Under the pieces are notes generated by a model, which was not told the DNA's origin, searched no databases, and saw only the letters and a list, made by a program, of their open reading frames with translations. DNA of 64,000 nt. Source: an uncultured Lachnospiraceae bacterium. Its GTDB lineage: Bacteria; Bacillota; Clostridia; Lachnospirales; Lachnospiraceae. Location of the stretch: the NCBI GenBank assembly GCA_947089905.1, contig CAMUMG010000011.1:1-64000 (forward strand), given 5' to 3'. Positions 18,341-27,550 of this stretch are shown piece by piece. A program made the translations under genes and the position numbers. Positions within the stretch are counted from its first letter, which is position 1, and every line of letters starts with the position of its first letter.

Positions 18341-19366
18341 ATGAAATTTTTAGTAACCGGCGGTGCTGGATTTATCGGAGGAAATTTTATACATTACATG
18401 GTAGAAAATTATCCAAAAGATCAGTTTGTAAATTTAGATTTACTTACCTATGCAGGTAATTTAGAAACAATTCAATCTTTGGAAGGAAAGAAAAATTATC
18501 GCTTTGTTAGAGGGGATATCGCAGATCGACAGTTTATTATGAATTTGTTTGAAGAAGAACAATTTGATGTTGTTGTAAATTTTGCAGCAGAATCACATGT
18601 AGATCGTTCTGTGATTGATCCGAGTATTTTTATAAAGACAAATGTTTTAGGTACACAAGTATTATTAGATGCGTCAAAACAGTATCAGGTAAAACGGTAT
18701 CATCAAGTTTCTACAGATGAAGTTTATGGGGATCTTCCGCTAGATCGTACAGATTTATTTTTTACAGAAGAAACACCAATTCATACTTCCAGTCCATATT
18801 CTGCAAGTAAAGCAGGAGCAGATTTGCTTGTTCTTGCCTATTATAGAACATTTCAACTTCCGGTGACAATTTCTCGCTGTTCAAATAATTATGGACCTTA
18901 TCAGTTTCCAGAAAAATTAATTCCACTTATGATGATTCGTGCATTATCAGATGAAAAACTTCCCGTATACGGGAATGGATTAAATGTAAGAGATTGGTTA
19001 TATGTAATGGATCACTGTAAGGCAATTGATTTGATTTTACGGCAAGGAAAGATTGGAGAGATCTATAATATTGGCGGTCATAATGAACGTACAAATTTAG
19101 AAGTAGTAAAAACAATTTTAAAAACTCTTGAAAAACCAGAATCTCTTATTCAGTATGTAACCGATCGACCAGGACATGATCTTCGCTATGCGATTGATCC
19201 TAAAAAGATCGAAAGAGGGCTTGGCTGGAAACCAGAAGTTTCATTTGAAATAGGGATTAAACAGACGATTCAATGGTATCTAAGTCATAAGTCTTGGTGG
19301 GAACATATCATTAGCGGAGAGTATCAAACATATGTAGAGCAGATGTATAAAGAACGTTTATCATAA
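18341..19366 (+). CDS. rmlB: dTDP-glucose 4,6-dehydratase
   Basis: RmlB converts dTDP-glucose to dTDP-4-keto-6-deoxyglucose. The 341-residue protein carries the NAD loop GGAGFIGGNF, the TDEVYGDLP segment with the active-site acids, YSASKAGAD with the catalytic Tyr and Lys, and NNYGPYQFPEKLIPL. Length and motifs are normal. It is followed after 18 bases by rmlC. Confidence 0.95.
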   Translation: MKFLVTGGAGFIGGNFIHYMVENYPKDQFVNLDLLTYAGNLETIQSLEGKKNYRFVRGDIADRQFIMNLFEEEQFDVVVNFAAESHVDRSVIDPSIFIKTNVLGTQVLLDASKQYQVKRYHQVSTDEVYGDLPLDRTDLFFTEETPIHTSSPYSASKAGADLLVLAYYRTFQLPVTISRCSNNYGPYQFPEKLIPLMMIRALSDEKLPVYGNGLNVRDWLYVMDHCKAIDLILRQGKIGEIYNIGGHNERTNLEVVKTILKTLEKPESLIQYVTDRPGHDLRYAIDPKKIERGLGWKPEVSFEIGIKQTIQWYLSHKSWWEHIISGEYQTYVEQMYKERLS

Positions 19367-19384
19367 ATTAAGAGAGGATTTATT

Positions 19385-19951
19385 ATGGGAAAGATTAAAG
19401 TAACAAGATGTGAAATAGAGGGATTATGTATTATTGAACCAAATGTTTTTGAAGATGCAAGAGGTTATTTTATGGAAACCTACAATTTCAACGATATGAA
19501 GGCAGAAGGCATTGATGAGGTATTTGTTCAGGATAATCAGTCTATGTCAACTAAGGGAGTACTAAGAGGACTTCACTATCAAAAGGAATATCCACAGGGA
19601 AAATTGGTAAGAGTAATACAGGGAACAGTATTTGATGTAGCAGTAGACTTGCGTAAAGACTCTGCAACATTTGGAAAGTGGCATGGGGTAGAATTATCTG
19701 CAGAAAATAAGAAACAATTTTATATTCCAAAGGGATTTGCACATGGATTTTTAGTTTTATCTGAAAGGGCAGAATTTTGTTATAAGTGTACTGACTTTTA
19801 TCATCCGGGAGATGAAGGAGGAGTACGATACGATGATCCACAGATTGGAATTAAATGGCCAATTCAAGATCAAAAAAACTTAATTATTGTTGAAAGAGAT
19901 TTAAACTGGAAGGGAATTAAACAGATAGAATGTCTGCCTAAAATATACTAA
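19385..19951 (+). CDS. rmlC: dTDP-4-dehydrorhamnose 3,5-epimerase
   Basis: RmlC epimerises the 4-keto sugar made by RmlB. The 188-residue cupin has VFEDARGYFMETYN, VQDNQSMSTKGVLRGLHYQ with the catalytic His, and FYIPKGFAHGFLVLS. It is the last gene of the plus-strand operon and converges on the EpsG-like gene, with only 14 bases between the two stop codons. No clear terminator is visible in that gap. Confidence 0.95.
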   Translation: MGKIKVTRCEIEGLCIIEPNVFEDARGYFMETYNFNDMKAEGIDEVFVQDNQSMSTKGVLRGLHYQKEYPQGKLVRVIQGTVFDVAVDLRKDSATFGKWHGVELSAENKKQFYIPKGFAHGFLVLSERAEFCYKCTDFYHPGDEGGVRYDDPQIGIKWPIQDQKNLIIVERDLNWKGIKQIECLPKIY

Positions 19952-19965
19952 CCTTTTTCCTATCC

Positions 19966-21066
19966 CTAATTTGGACTAGACCCACTTTTATCTAAAAGAC
20001 TGACATAAGGATAGACATTATGAAATCCCTCGTTTACTGAAAACAAAAAATAAAGTCCACCAAAGAGTAAAAATAAAAATAGTACACGATGATATATCAA
20101 AATATTTCCTTTTGAATTATCTTTGTTCTGATAGGATGTGATAATTTCAGGAATAGCGATCAGCGAAAGAACAAATGGATAGATGGAAAAGCGTTCTAAA
20201 ATAAAGTGTTTTGTAATAAATAAACTAATTAAAAAAGTATAGAGAGCACTATTAAGATAAATTGTTCTCTTATTTGGCTCATCAATTCGATTTCGAAATA
20301 AATAGATTAAGATACAATATGTTGCAGATGGCACAATATATTTAAAAGAATTAGAATTCCAAAAAACTTTTGTCTGATAAAGCACATATTTTTCTGGAAG
20401 AAATGGCAGTAAAAGAGAAAACACTGGATCAAACAAAAAGTAGCCTAAAAGTATAAGAACAAAAAGAACTGCTAAAAATTTTTTGGTTAATTTTTTGGGA
20501 AGCAAAAAATAAAAAGGAAATAAAAATAACAAAGAGTTATGAAAAAGCCCACCGATTAAAAAAAGTATAGAAAATGGAAGTAACTTTCTATTTTTTAAAT
20601 AGGGATAAGCAAGAAGAAAAAAAGCAACTGCAATGGACTGCCGAATTAAGTTCATATTATATGCAAGAAATTGCAGAGTAATATAAAGATAAACGCTCAC
20701 CCAAGGAAGTTTAGAATAGCGATAGATAAATTTTACAGCAATGAAAAATAAAAAAATATTTATAACAAATAAAAAAAATTGAAAGGAACAACCGATAGAA
20801 GAAAATAGTTTACATGCAATAAAAAAAAGAGGTTCATACCAACAATAATGAAAGATATCGCCAAATGTCCAAATGGACATGTTCACATAAATATCCCGAT
20901 AAGAAAAATAGTCGAAACCAATGGCATATCGAAATGAGGCTAGAGCAGTAAGAATAAGGAATACAATAGTCAAATAGAAAATAGAATTTTTAACTCCTTT
21001 TTTCTTTTCTGTAAAAATAAATCCTAGTCCTGATAATACCAAAATCGTGAGATAGTAAATGGTCAT
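19966..21066 (-). CDS. EpsG/Wzy-like polysaccharide polymerase
   Basis: This protein of 366 residues and many membrane segments has the EpsG-type start (YYLTILVLSGLGF), then FRYAIGFDYFSYRDIY and NLIRQSIAVAFFLLAY. The family includes Wzy-type polymerases and EpsG of biofilm polysaccharide loci. The start is set at 21066 by GAAAGGA upstream, 33 bases inside the longest reading frame. It points against the main operon, so it may serve another glycan or be regulated separately. Confidence 0.75.
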   Translation of the reverse strand: MTIYYLTILVLSGLGFIFTEKKKGVKNSIFYLTIVFLILTALASFRYAIGFDYFSYRDIYVNMSIWTFGDIFHYCWYEPLFFIACKLFSSIGCSFQFFLFVINIFLFFIAVKFIYRYSKLPWVSVYLYITLQFLAYNMNLIRQSIAVAFFLLAYPYLKNRKLLPFSILFLIGGLFHNSLLFLFPFYFLLPKKLTKKFLAVLFVLILLGYFLFDPVFSLLLPFLPEKYVLYQTKVFWNSNSFKYIVPSATYCILIYLFRNRIDEPNKRTIYLNSALYTFLISLFITKHFILERFSIYPFVLSLIAIPEIITSYQNKDNSKGNILIYHRVLFLFLLFGGLYFLFSVNEGFHNVYPYVSLLDKSGSSPN

Positions 21067-21135
21067 GGCGATATCCTTTCTGTAGTTTTCTATATACACA
21101 TACTATAACAGATGCCTTTTTTATTGTTTTGTATT

Positions 21136-21723
21136 TTATTGTTCTGGAGTAGATGTTCTACGTACAACGAAAGTTGGTGTTACATTAAATGTTGCACTTT
21201 CTGAAACGTCTTGTCCCAATGTACCAACAACATACATGGCACCTTCTTGATTTGCATCCAAAATTAAGACGTTCATATCTTGATCTTCATTTGCATGAAG
21301 CCATCTAGCATGTGCTAAATCAGTAGGCATTTCGTTTTCAACTTCTTCTTGTTTTAAACCAATTGCAATCTGATTTGCATTAACAGCACCAGTATTACTC
21401 CAAGTAGTATTTTTCATCTTACTTAAATCTACTCTGGTGTAAGCAACATCTACCTGAATCGGAACATTAGAGTTATTTTTCACATTAATTCTTGGAGAAA
21501 TAACCTTATTCTGAGTAGAAAGACTATTGCTAATATTAAAAGGAACAAAAGACGGCATTGTAACGGAAAGAATAGTTGGTTCAATAGTTCCTACCATTTC
21601 CATTTGTCCAGATCCGCCAACGGGAATATCCTTAGTTGAAGTAATTTCAGCAGCATATGCTACTGTGGAAAACAGCAAAGTTGCGGATAATGCAAGCTGT
21701 AAAAAAATATTTCTTTTCTTCAT
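21136..21723 (-). CDS. Secreted protein, unknown surface family
   Basis: The 195-residue protein has a clean signal peptide (MKKRNIFLQLALSATLLFSTVAYA) with likely cleavage after AYA. The mature part is beta-rich, with a MPSFVPFNIS segment and RINVKNNSNVPIQVDVAY. Similar proteins are frequent in clostridia but I know no function. The layout recalls secreted matrix or WxL-like proteins. A membrane-anchored partner is encoded 48 bases upstream and is probably co-transcribed. Confidence 0.7.
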   Translation of the reverse strand: MKKRNIFLQLALSATLLFSTVAYAAEITSTKDIPVGGSGQMEMVGTIEPTILSVTMPSFVPFNISNSLSTQNKVISPRINVKNNSNVPIQVDVAYTRVDLSKMKNTTWSNTGAVNANQIAIGLKQEEVENEMPTDLAHARWLHANEDQDMNVLILDANQEGAMYVVGTLGQDVSESATFNVTPTFVVRRTSTPEQ

Positions 21724-21771
21724 AAGTACCTCCTATTGGCATCTGTTACAGTATGTCTATAGCATAAAAAG

Positions 21772-22284
21772 TTAATTTTGCACTGTGATTGTGATCTGTG
21801 CTCCAGTTTGTCCAATAAATTCTCCAGTATCTTCATCATAGGCAGAAAAATAAGCGGTAGCATTATAAGTTCCCTTTTCGAGAACTTTATCTAACTTTAC
21901 AGATTCTATGTAAGTTCCGGGTTTTAAATATTTGGAAGCATAAACTTCTTCACTCGTATCATCAATTAGGATACTAATTTGTAGAAGTTTTGCATTATTT
22001 CCAGGATTTTCAATCAGCAGATTTCCCTCTGAAGTTCCGTTTAGGAAAACGGGAGAGGTATTGATGGAAAACGCTATCATACTGCGATCCAAAAGAGTTT
22101 GCAGTTCTGCCCTTCTTTGATCAATATCAACTCCGGGCATAATACCAGCAGTTGCATTATCATCGTATACTAAAGAAGTAGGTTCTGCTTTTTTTGTGAA
22201 TATAAAATAACAAATAGTTACAGTAAGTGCCATAAGCAAAAGAATTGCTATAGCGATTAATGTTCTTTTTTTTCCTTTACTCAT
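21772..22284 (-). CDS. Membrane-anchored extracellular protein, unknown
   Basis: The 170-residue protein has a basic start (MSKGKKR) and one membrane helix (about residues 8-30), followed by an outside domain. That domain has SINTSPVFLNGTSEGNLLIENPGNN and an Ig-like pattern. AAGGAGG just before ATG 22284 fixes the start. It is the first gene of a short minus-strand operon with the secreted protein and perhaps the EpsG-like gene. It could tether or recruit the secreted partner. Confidence 0.65.
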   Translation of the reverse strand: MSKGKKRTLIAIAILLLMALTVTICYFIFTKKAEPTSLVYDDNATAGIMPGVDIDQRRAELQTLLDRSMIAFSINTSPVFLNGTSEGNLLIENPGNNAKLLQISILIDDTSEEVYASKYLKPGTYIESVKLDKVLEKGTYNATAYFSAYDEDTGEFIGQTGAQITITVQN

Positions 22285-22661
22285 AAAATTTCCTCCTTGG
22301 TAACTGAACAAATTCGTTCGGACTTTCTTTGTTTCCATATTATAATTGGGCAATAAGGAAAATGCAAGAAATTTTAATTGACAAAATTCGATATAATTCG
22401 ACTTATATCAGCGACAAAATTCAATCTTTCTGTAATTCTAGCGTTCTAAAAATTACAGAAAGTGTGAAATTTTATGATTAAATTTGAATAGTAGAACAGT
22501 ATTCAAAGTAGAATAATCGTTGTAAAATTTTGATTATTGCTATGAGTTATGCTTATAGAGTAGTTATAGAAATAAAAATTGTTAAAATAGAAAATTTAAT
22601 ATGAAAATATCAGAAAAATATTTAGATAATTTAAGATATGGTAAATAAAGAAAAAATATTA

Positions 22662-22716
22662 TGGAGTTATCGTACTAAGAAATAGATATAAGATATTTTT
22701 TAGTATAATAACTCCA
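22662..22716. terminator. Long hairpin terminator downstream of the LUD gene
   Basis: The arms at 22662-22678 and 22700-22716 pair with one bulge around a 21-nt AT-rich loop. It lies 12 bases past the LUD stop codon on the minus strand. The rest of the 22285-22727 gap is very AT-rich, and I see no gene in it. It should carry the promoter of the two-gene minus-strand operon. Confidence 0.6.
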
Positions 22717-22727
22717 AGTTCTATCAT

Positions 22728-23363
22728 TTAATATCCAAGTTCTTCCCCAACTAAAATTACTTTAATTCTTCCGGGAATTATGGATTTTCTTGTAATTACA
22801 GTCTGACAACAGATACAATCTTTAGAAAGACAGTCCGAGCAGCGACCTGATTTTGCACAAGGTGTAGTTCTGCTCAAACGAACAGTATTTGGTGGAGCTG
22901 CTATATTGCGGACTCTGGCAATTCCACAGGCAACATCGGGAACGATTTTGTTCATACCTGCTATAATAATAACATATTCTGGACCATGACAAAGACAGGC
23001 AACACGATTCCCTGCTCCGTCGATGTTAATTAATTCACCATCTAAAGTGATAGCATTCGAACTCATAAAATAATAGTCAGAGGTTACAATTTTAGCATAG
23101 AGTTGACGTTTTTCGTCGGAAGTTTTAGCTTCTTTTCGGTCATAAACAATATAATCTGAATTTTTTAGTTCGTCAATTAGACCAATTTCTTCTAATGTCA
23201 TAGAACCACCAAAAGAAATAGAACAACCATGTGTTAAAAAGCGTTTTGCAGTAGTTATAGCTTTTGCTGCATTGTCGCAATAATAGCCGTCCATACCACG
23301 CAGATTTAATTTCTCAATTAAGCCATTCGCTAGATTTTCATAATATTGTTTTTTTGAATTCAT
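22728..23363 (-). CDS. LUD-domain protein (lactate-utilization/DUF162 type)
   Basis: This 211-residue single-domain protein is related to LutC/YkgG. Family features are ISFGGSMTLEEIGL near residue 50 and GAGNRVACLCHGPEYVIIIAGMNKIV, where the conserved GNR loop and GPE occur. A Cys-rich tail (CAKSGRCSDCLSKDCICC) could bind a metal or iron-sulfur cluster. Standalone LUD proteins are common in clostridia. The substrate is unknown. Confidence 0.8.
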   Translation of the reverse strand: MNSKKQYYENLANGLIEKLNLRGMDGYYCDNAAKAITTAKRFLTHGCSISFGGSMTLEEIGLIDELKNSDYIVYDRKEAKTSDEKRQLYAKIVTSDYYFMSSNAITLDGELINIDGAGNRVACLCHGPEYVIIIAGMNKIVPDVACGIARVRNIAAPPNTVRLSRTTPCAKSGRCSDCLSKDCICCQTVITRKSIIPGRIKVILVGEELGY

Positions 23364-23485
23364 ACAATTCTCTCCTTTCTATATTTTATTGTAACTGATT
23401 TAAAAAAAGCGTGCAAGATAGAAAATAGATAAGAAATTAGAATGAAATGGTTAAAAAAATACTTTTCTTTAGTTTAGACTTATGA

Positions 23486-23491
23486 TATAAT
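23486..23491 (+). promoter_or_regulatory. Likely -10 box for scfA
   Basis: TATAAT lies 50 bases upstream of the SCIFF start. I cannot find a convincing -35 box at the normal distance, so this is weakly supported. Confidence 0.3.
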
Positions 23492-23540
23492 ACAATACAA
23501 AAAGTCATGAAAAGAATGGAAACAAGAAATGAGGTTAAAA

Positions 23541-23681
23541 ATGAAGCATATTAAAACATTAAAAACAAAGAATTTAAAGGAATCTATGAAAAAAGGCGGA
23601 TGTGGTGAATGTCAGACATCTTGTCAGTCTGCTTGCAAGACATCTTGTACAGTTGGAAATCAAAGCTGTGAACATCGTTAA
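23541..23681 (+). CDS. scfA: SCIFF ribosomal peptide precursor
   Basis: The 46-residue peptide has the exact SCIFF layout: a MKHIKTLKTKNLKES leader, KKGGCGECQTSCQSACKTSC core and SCEHR end. Its six Cys are at residues 21, 24, 28, 32, 36 and 43. It is modified by the adjacent radical SAM enzyme, which forms a thioether from a core Cys. SCIFF peptides are near-universal in Clostridia and serve here as a taxonomic marker. Their biological role remains unclear. Confidence 0.95.
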   Translation: MKHIKTLKTKNLKESMKKGGCGECQTSCQSACKTSCTVGNQSCEHR

Positions 23682-23713
23682 TTTTTGGAATTTAGCAATG
23701 AAATATCATAAAA

Positions 23714-23755
23714 GGGGCTGTCGTACTAAGCATATCAGCTTAATGCGGCAGTTCC
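23714..23755 (+). terminator. Hairpin between scfA and scfB (partial terminator)
   Basis: GGGGCTGTCGTACTAAGC pairs with the complement ending in GGCAGTTCC around a 6-nt loop. No strong T-run follows. It may lower scfB expression relative to the peptide, or protect the scfA message. Confidence 0.55.
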
Positions 23756-23775
23756 TTATTTGAAAGGAGAATTGT

Positions 23776-25191
23776 GTGGTACACCAATATAAAAACGGTG
23801 ATTATAATATTGTACTAGATGTTAATAGTGGGTCAGTTCATATTGTAGATGATCTAGCTTATGATATGATTGCAATGTATCAAAGTAATACAAAAGAAGA
23901 GATTTGTACTCTATTATTGAAAAAATATTTATCGCAAGAAGATACAGAGGATTGGAAAAGAGATCAAGAGAAATTAAAAAAAGAGATAGAGTCCCTTTAT
24001 GATGAGATTTCCTCTATGAAAGAGAAAGGGATACTGTTTAGTGATGATATTTATGAAAATTATATAGAACAGTTTAAAAACAGACAGACGCTAATAAAGG
24101 CACTCTGTCTACATATTGCTCATGACTGTAACTTAGCATGTAAGTATTGTTTTGCCGAAGAAGGAGAATATCATGGAAAACGTGCACTTATGTCATTTGA
24201 GGTGGGAAAACGTGCACTTGACTTTTTGATTTCAAATTCTGGAAGCCGAAAAAATTTGGAGGTAGATTTTTTTGGAGGAGAGCCTCTGATGAATTTTGAA
24301 GTGGTAAAACAGTTGGTTGACTATGGAAGAGAACAGGAAAAACTTCATAATAAAAAGTTTCGGTTTACACTGACAACAAATGGTGTAGCTTTAACGGATG
24401 AAATTATGGAATTTGCTAATAGAGAAATGAGTAATGTAGTTCTTAGTATTGACGGCAGAAAAGAAGTACATAATAAAATGAGACCATTTCGAAATGGGAC
24501 AGGAAGTTATGATCTAATTGTTCCAAAATTTCAAAGATTGGCAGAGAGCAGAGAACAGAAAAATTATTATGTACGTGGGACCTTTACACATGAAAATTTA
24601 GATTTTTCTGAAGATGTAAAACACTTGGCAAAACTGGGTTTTGAACAAATTTCAATAGAGCCAGTAGTAGCACCGCTAAAAGAATCCTATGCGATAAAAC
24701 CAGAAGATGTAGAACAGCTTTTGGAAGAATATGATAAACTCGCACAATATATTTTAAAGAGAAGAAAAGAAGGAAAATGGATTAATTTCTTTCATTTTAT
24801 GATCGATTTAAGCGGAGGGCCGTGTGTTGCAAAACGGTTATCAGGATGTGGAGCTGGAACAGAATATTTAGCGGTAACTCCTTGGGGAGATCTCTATCCC
24901 TGCCATCAATTTGTTGGAATGGATGAGTTTTTGATGGGAAATGTCTGGGAGGGTGTAAAAGATATTGCAAGAAGAGATGAATTTTTGCGATGCAATGTCT
25001 ATGCCAAGAAAGACTGTAAAGAATGTTTTGCAAAGTTTTATTGCAGTGGAGGATGTGCTGCAAATGCGTATCATTTTGAAGGAAATATTACAGGAACATA
25101 TGAGATTGGATGTAAGCTTCAAAGAAAACGGGTAGAATGTGCACTTATGCTAAAAGCAGCACAAGAAGAGTTAGAGGAAACAAAAAATTAA
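23776..25191 (+). CDS. scfB: SCIFF maturase, radical SAM/SPASM enzyme
   Basis: This 471-residue enzyme installs a thioether in SCIFF. An N-terminal peptide-recognition region (residues 1-90) precedes the radical SAM motif CNLACKYC (Cys118, 122, 125). The C-terminal SPASM domain has CGAGTEYLAVTPWGDLYPCHQ and then the Cys cluster KKDCKECFAKFYCSGGC, which bind auxiliary iron-sulfur clusters. The start is GTG 23776, after AAAGGAG. Confidence 0.95.
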   Translation: MVHQYKNGDYNIVLDVNSGSVHIVDDLAYDMIAMYQSNTKEEICTLLLKKYLSQEDTEDWKRDQEKLKKEIESLYDEISSMKEKGILFSDDIYENYIEQFKNRQTLIKALCLHIAHDCNLACKYCFAEEGEYHGKRALMSFEVGKRALDFLISNSGSRKNLEVDFFGGEPLMNFEVVKQLVDYGREQEKLHNKKFRFTLTTNGVALTDEIMEFANREMSNVVLSIDGRKEVHNKMRPFRNGTGSYDLIVPKFQRLAESREQKNYYVRGTFTHENLDFSEDVKHLAKLGFEQISIEPVVAPLKESYAIKPEDVEQLLEEYDKLAQYILKRRKEGKWINFFHFMIDLSGGPCVAKRLSGCGAGTEYLAVTPWGDLYPCHQFVGMDEFLMGNVWEGVKDIARRDEFLRCNVYAKKDCKECFAKFYCSGGCAANAYHFEGNITGTYEIGCKLQRKRVECALMLKAAQEELEETKN

Positions 25192-25220
25192 ATTCACAAA
25201 AAGAAAAGGAGAAATTTAAT

Positions 25221-27482
25221 ATGAAGGACAAAACCAAAGGACTGCTTCGGTTACTGGCTTCTGTTATTGTTATTGCAGCAGTTGGATTTATAGCAGTCGT
25301 GGGCATCGGAGGGGATAAAACAGGAAGTATGTCAGATGTAAAGTTAGGATTAGATCTGGCAGGTGGTGTCAGCATTACGTATCAGGCAGTAAAAGAAAAT
25401 CCGACACAAGAAGAAATGGATGATACGATTTACCGAATGCAGCAGCGTGCTTCCCAAGAGAGTAAAGAATCAGCGGTTTATCAGGAAGGTGATAATCGTA
25501 TCAACGTAGATATTCCATCTGTAACCGATGCTACAGCTGTATTAGAGCGATTGGGAAATGCAGGAACAATTTATTTTATCTATGGAAAATCTCCAGATGG
25601 AAAACAAAATATTATCTATAGTGCAGAAAAGCAAAACTATATTTTATATCGACAACTTGATGAGATCATCGCAGATGGCGGTGTAGTATTAGATGGTGCA
25701 GATATTGTAGGTGCAGAGCCAAAAATTTATAATACTGAAAATAATCTTGGAGTACAATATATTGTTCAGTTAAACTTAAATGATACTGGTAGAGAAAAGT
25801 TTGCAAAGGCTACACAATACGCATATTCTCACAGAACTTCTTCCTCTAGGACAAATTATGAAAATTTGATTGCTATTGTATATGATGGAGAAATCATCAG
25901 TGCACCGGGAGTAATCAATGTAATTTCTGATGGTGTTGCCACAATTTCCGGTCAATCTACCTTTGAGGAAGCAAAGAGACTTGCTTCAACAATCCGAATT
26001 GGAGCACTTCCTTTAGAATTAACAGAGCTACGTTCCAATATTGTAGGAGCAAAATTAGGAGCGGAAGCAGTTAAAACCAGTTTAATTGCAGGACTGATTG
26101 GTTTTATTATTGTATTTTTATTTATGATAGTGTACTATCGAATTCCAGGACTATCGGCGAGCATTGCATTGACACTTTATGTGGGACTTGTTATCATCGC
26201 CCTAAATATTTTTGATGTAACACTAACACTTCCGGGAATTGCAGGTATTATTTTATCGATTGGTATGGCAGTTGATGCCAATGTCATTATTTTTACTAGA
26301 ATTAAAGAAGAATTAGCAACTGGAAAGACAGTACGTTCTGGTATTAAAATAGGTTTTCATAAAGCACTTTCTGCTATAGTAGATGGTAATGTAACAACTT
26401 TAATTGCAGCAGCAGTATTATATTTATTTGGTTCTGGAACAATTAAAGGCTTCGCTCAAACTTTAGCAATCGGTATCGTCTTATCCATGTTTACCGCATT
26501 AGTAGTAACCAAATATCTTTTGGTATCTTTGTATATGGTAGGATGTGATAAAGAAGGTATGTATGGAGTTCAAAAAGAACCAAAGCAAATTGACTATATC
26601 AAAAATGGAAAGAAATTTGCAGTGATTTCGGTTGCCATTATCGCAGTAGGTATCATCATGATGATTGTTAATATGACAAAGGATGGAGATGCTCTTTCCT
26701 ATGGTTTGGATTTTAAAGGAGGTTCTTCTACACAAGTAACCTTTGAAAAACAAATGGGAGATGGCTTTAATCAGGAACTTGAAAACTATGTAAACCAAAA
26801 GATTGGAGCGATTCCTGAGATTGTAAAAGTTCAGGATGAAAATAGTTATATTATTAAAACAAGAGTATTAACTTTAAGTGAAAAAGATGAACTCCAAAAT
26901 GGTTTTGTTAATGATTATGGAGTAGATGCCCAAAAGATTACAACACAAAATATCAGTGCTACAGTAAGTGGGGAGATGAAGAAAGAAGCAATAAAAGCAG
27001 TTGTCATTGCAACCATAGGAATGCTTTTATATATCTGGATTCGATTTAAAAATCTTGGATTTGCCGGAAGTGCAGTTATTGCTTTAATACACGATGTTTT
27101 AGTTGTACTCATGATATATGCAGTTACAAAGATTTCTGTAGGAAATACATTTATTGCATGTATGTTGACATTAGTCGGGTATTCCATCAATGCAACCATC
27201 GTTATCTTTGACCGAATTCGTGAAAATATAGGACAGAAGTTAAAGAAAGATTCTATAAAAGATATTGTGAATTTAAGCATCAATCAGACATTTTCAAGAA
27301 GTATTAATACCTCTCTTACTACATTGATTATGGTTTTATTCCTTGCAATTTTGGGAGTTGACTCTGTAAAAGAATTTGCGATTCCGCTGCTTGCAGGAAT
27401 CATCTGTGGAGCATATTCCTCAATTTGTATTACCGGTAATTTGTGGTATTTCTTTAATAAAAAGAAAACAAGCGAAGAGTAA
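25221..27482 (+). CDS. secDF: Fused SecD-SecF protein translocase subunit
   Basis: The 753-residue protein joins SecD (DLAGGVSITYQ near residue 40 and the P1 domain) and SecF (LDFKGGSSTQVTF near 495). Each has six membrane helices with the conserved GMAVDANVIIFTRIKEEL and SINATIVIFDRIREN segments that carry the proton-path acids. It drives late steps of Sec export. The start is ATG 25221, after AAAAGGAG. Its position after scfAB is common in Clostridia. Confidence 0.95.
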   Translation: MKDKTKGLLRLLASVIVIAAVGFIAVVGIGGDKTGSMSDVKLGLDLAGGVSITYQAVKENPTQEEMDDTIYRMQQRASQESKESAVYQEGDNRINVDIPSVTDATAVLERLGNAGTIYFIYGKSPDGKQNIIYSAEKQNYILYRQLDEIIADGGVVLDGADIVGAEPKIYNTENNLGVQYIVQLNLNDTGREKFAKATQYAYSHRTSSSRTNYENLIAIVYDGEIISAPGVINVISDGVATISGQSTFEEAKRLASTIRIGALPLELTELRSNIVGAKLGAEAVKTSLIAGLIGFIIVFLFMIVYYRIPGLSASIALTLYVGLVIIALNIFDVTLTLPGIAGIILSIGMAVDANVIIFTRIKEELATGKTVRSGIKIGFHKALSAIVDGNVTTLIAAAVLYLFGSGTIKGFAQTLAIGIVLSMFTALVVTKYLLVSLYMVGCDKEGMYGVQKEPKQIDYIKNGKKFAVISVAIIAVGIIMMIVNMTKDGDALSYGLDFKGGSSTQVTFEKQMGDGFNQELENYVNQKIGAIPEIVKVQDENSYIIKTRVLTLSEKDELQNGFVNDYGVDAQKITTQNISATVSGEMKKEAIKAVVIATIGMLLYIWIRFKNLGFAGSAVIALIHDVLVVLMIYAVTKISVGNTFIACMLTLVGYSINATIVIFDRIRENIGQKLKKDSIKDIVNLSINQTFSRSINTSLTTLIMVLFLAILGVDSVKEFAIPLLAGIICGAYSSICITGNLWYFFNKKKTSEE

Positions 27483-27488
27483 AAAAAT

Positions 27489-27536
27489 AGGCTGTCTTGA
27501 ACCGAAATATTAGATATCGGATAAGACAGCCTGTTT
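27489..27536 (+). terminator. Terminator after secDF
   Basis: AGGCTGTCTT at 27489 pairs with AAGACAGCCT at 27523, with a further CCGA/TCGG inner stem, followed by GTTTT. recJ starts 15 bases later. Confidence 0.7.
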
Positions 27537-27550
27537 TAACAGGAGGATCT

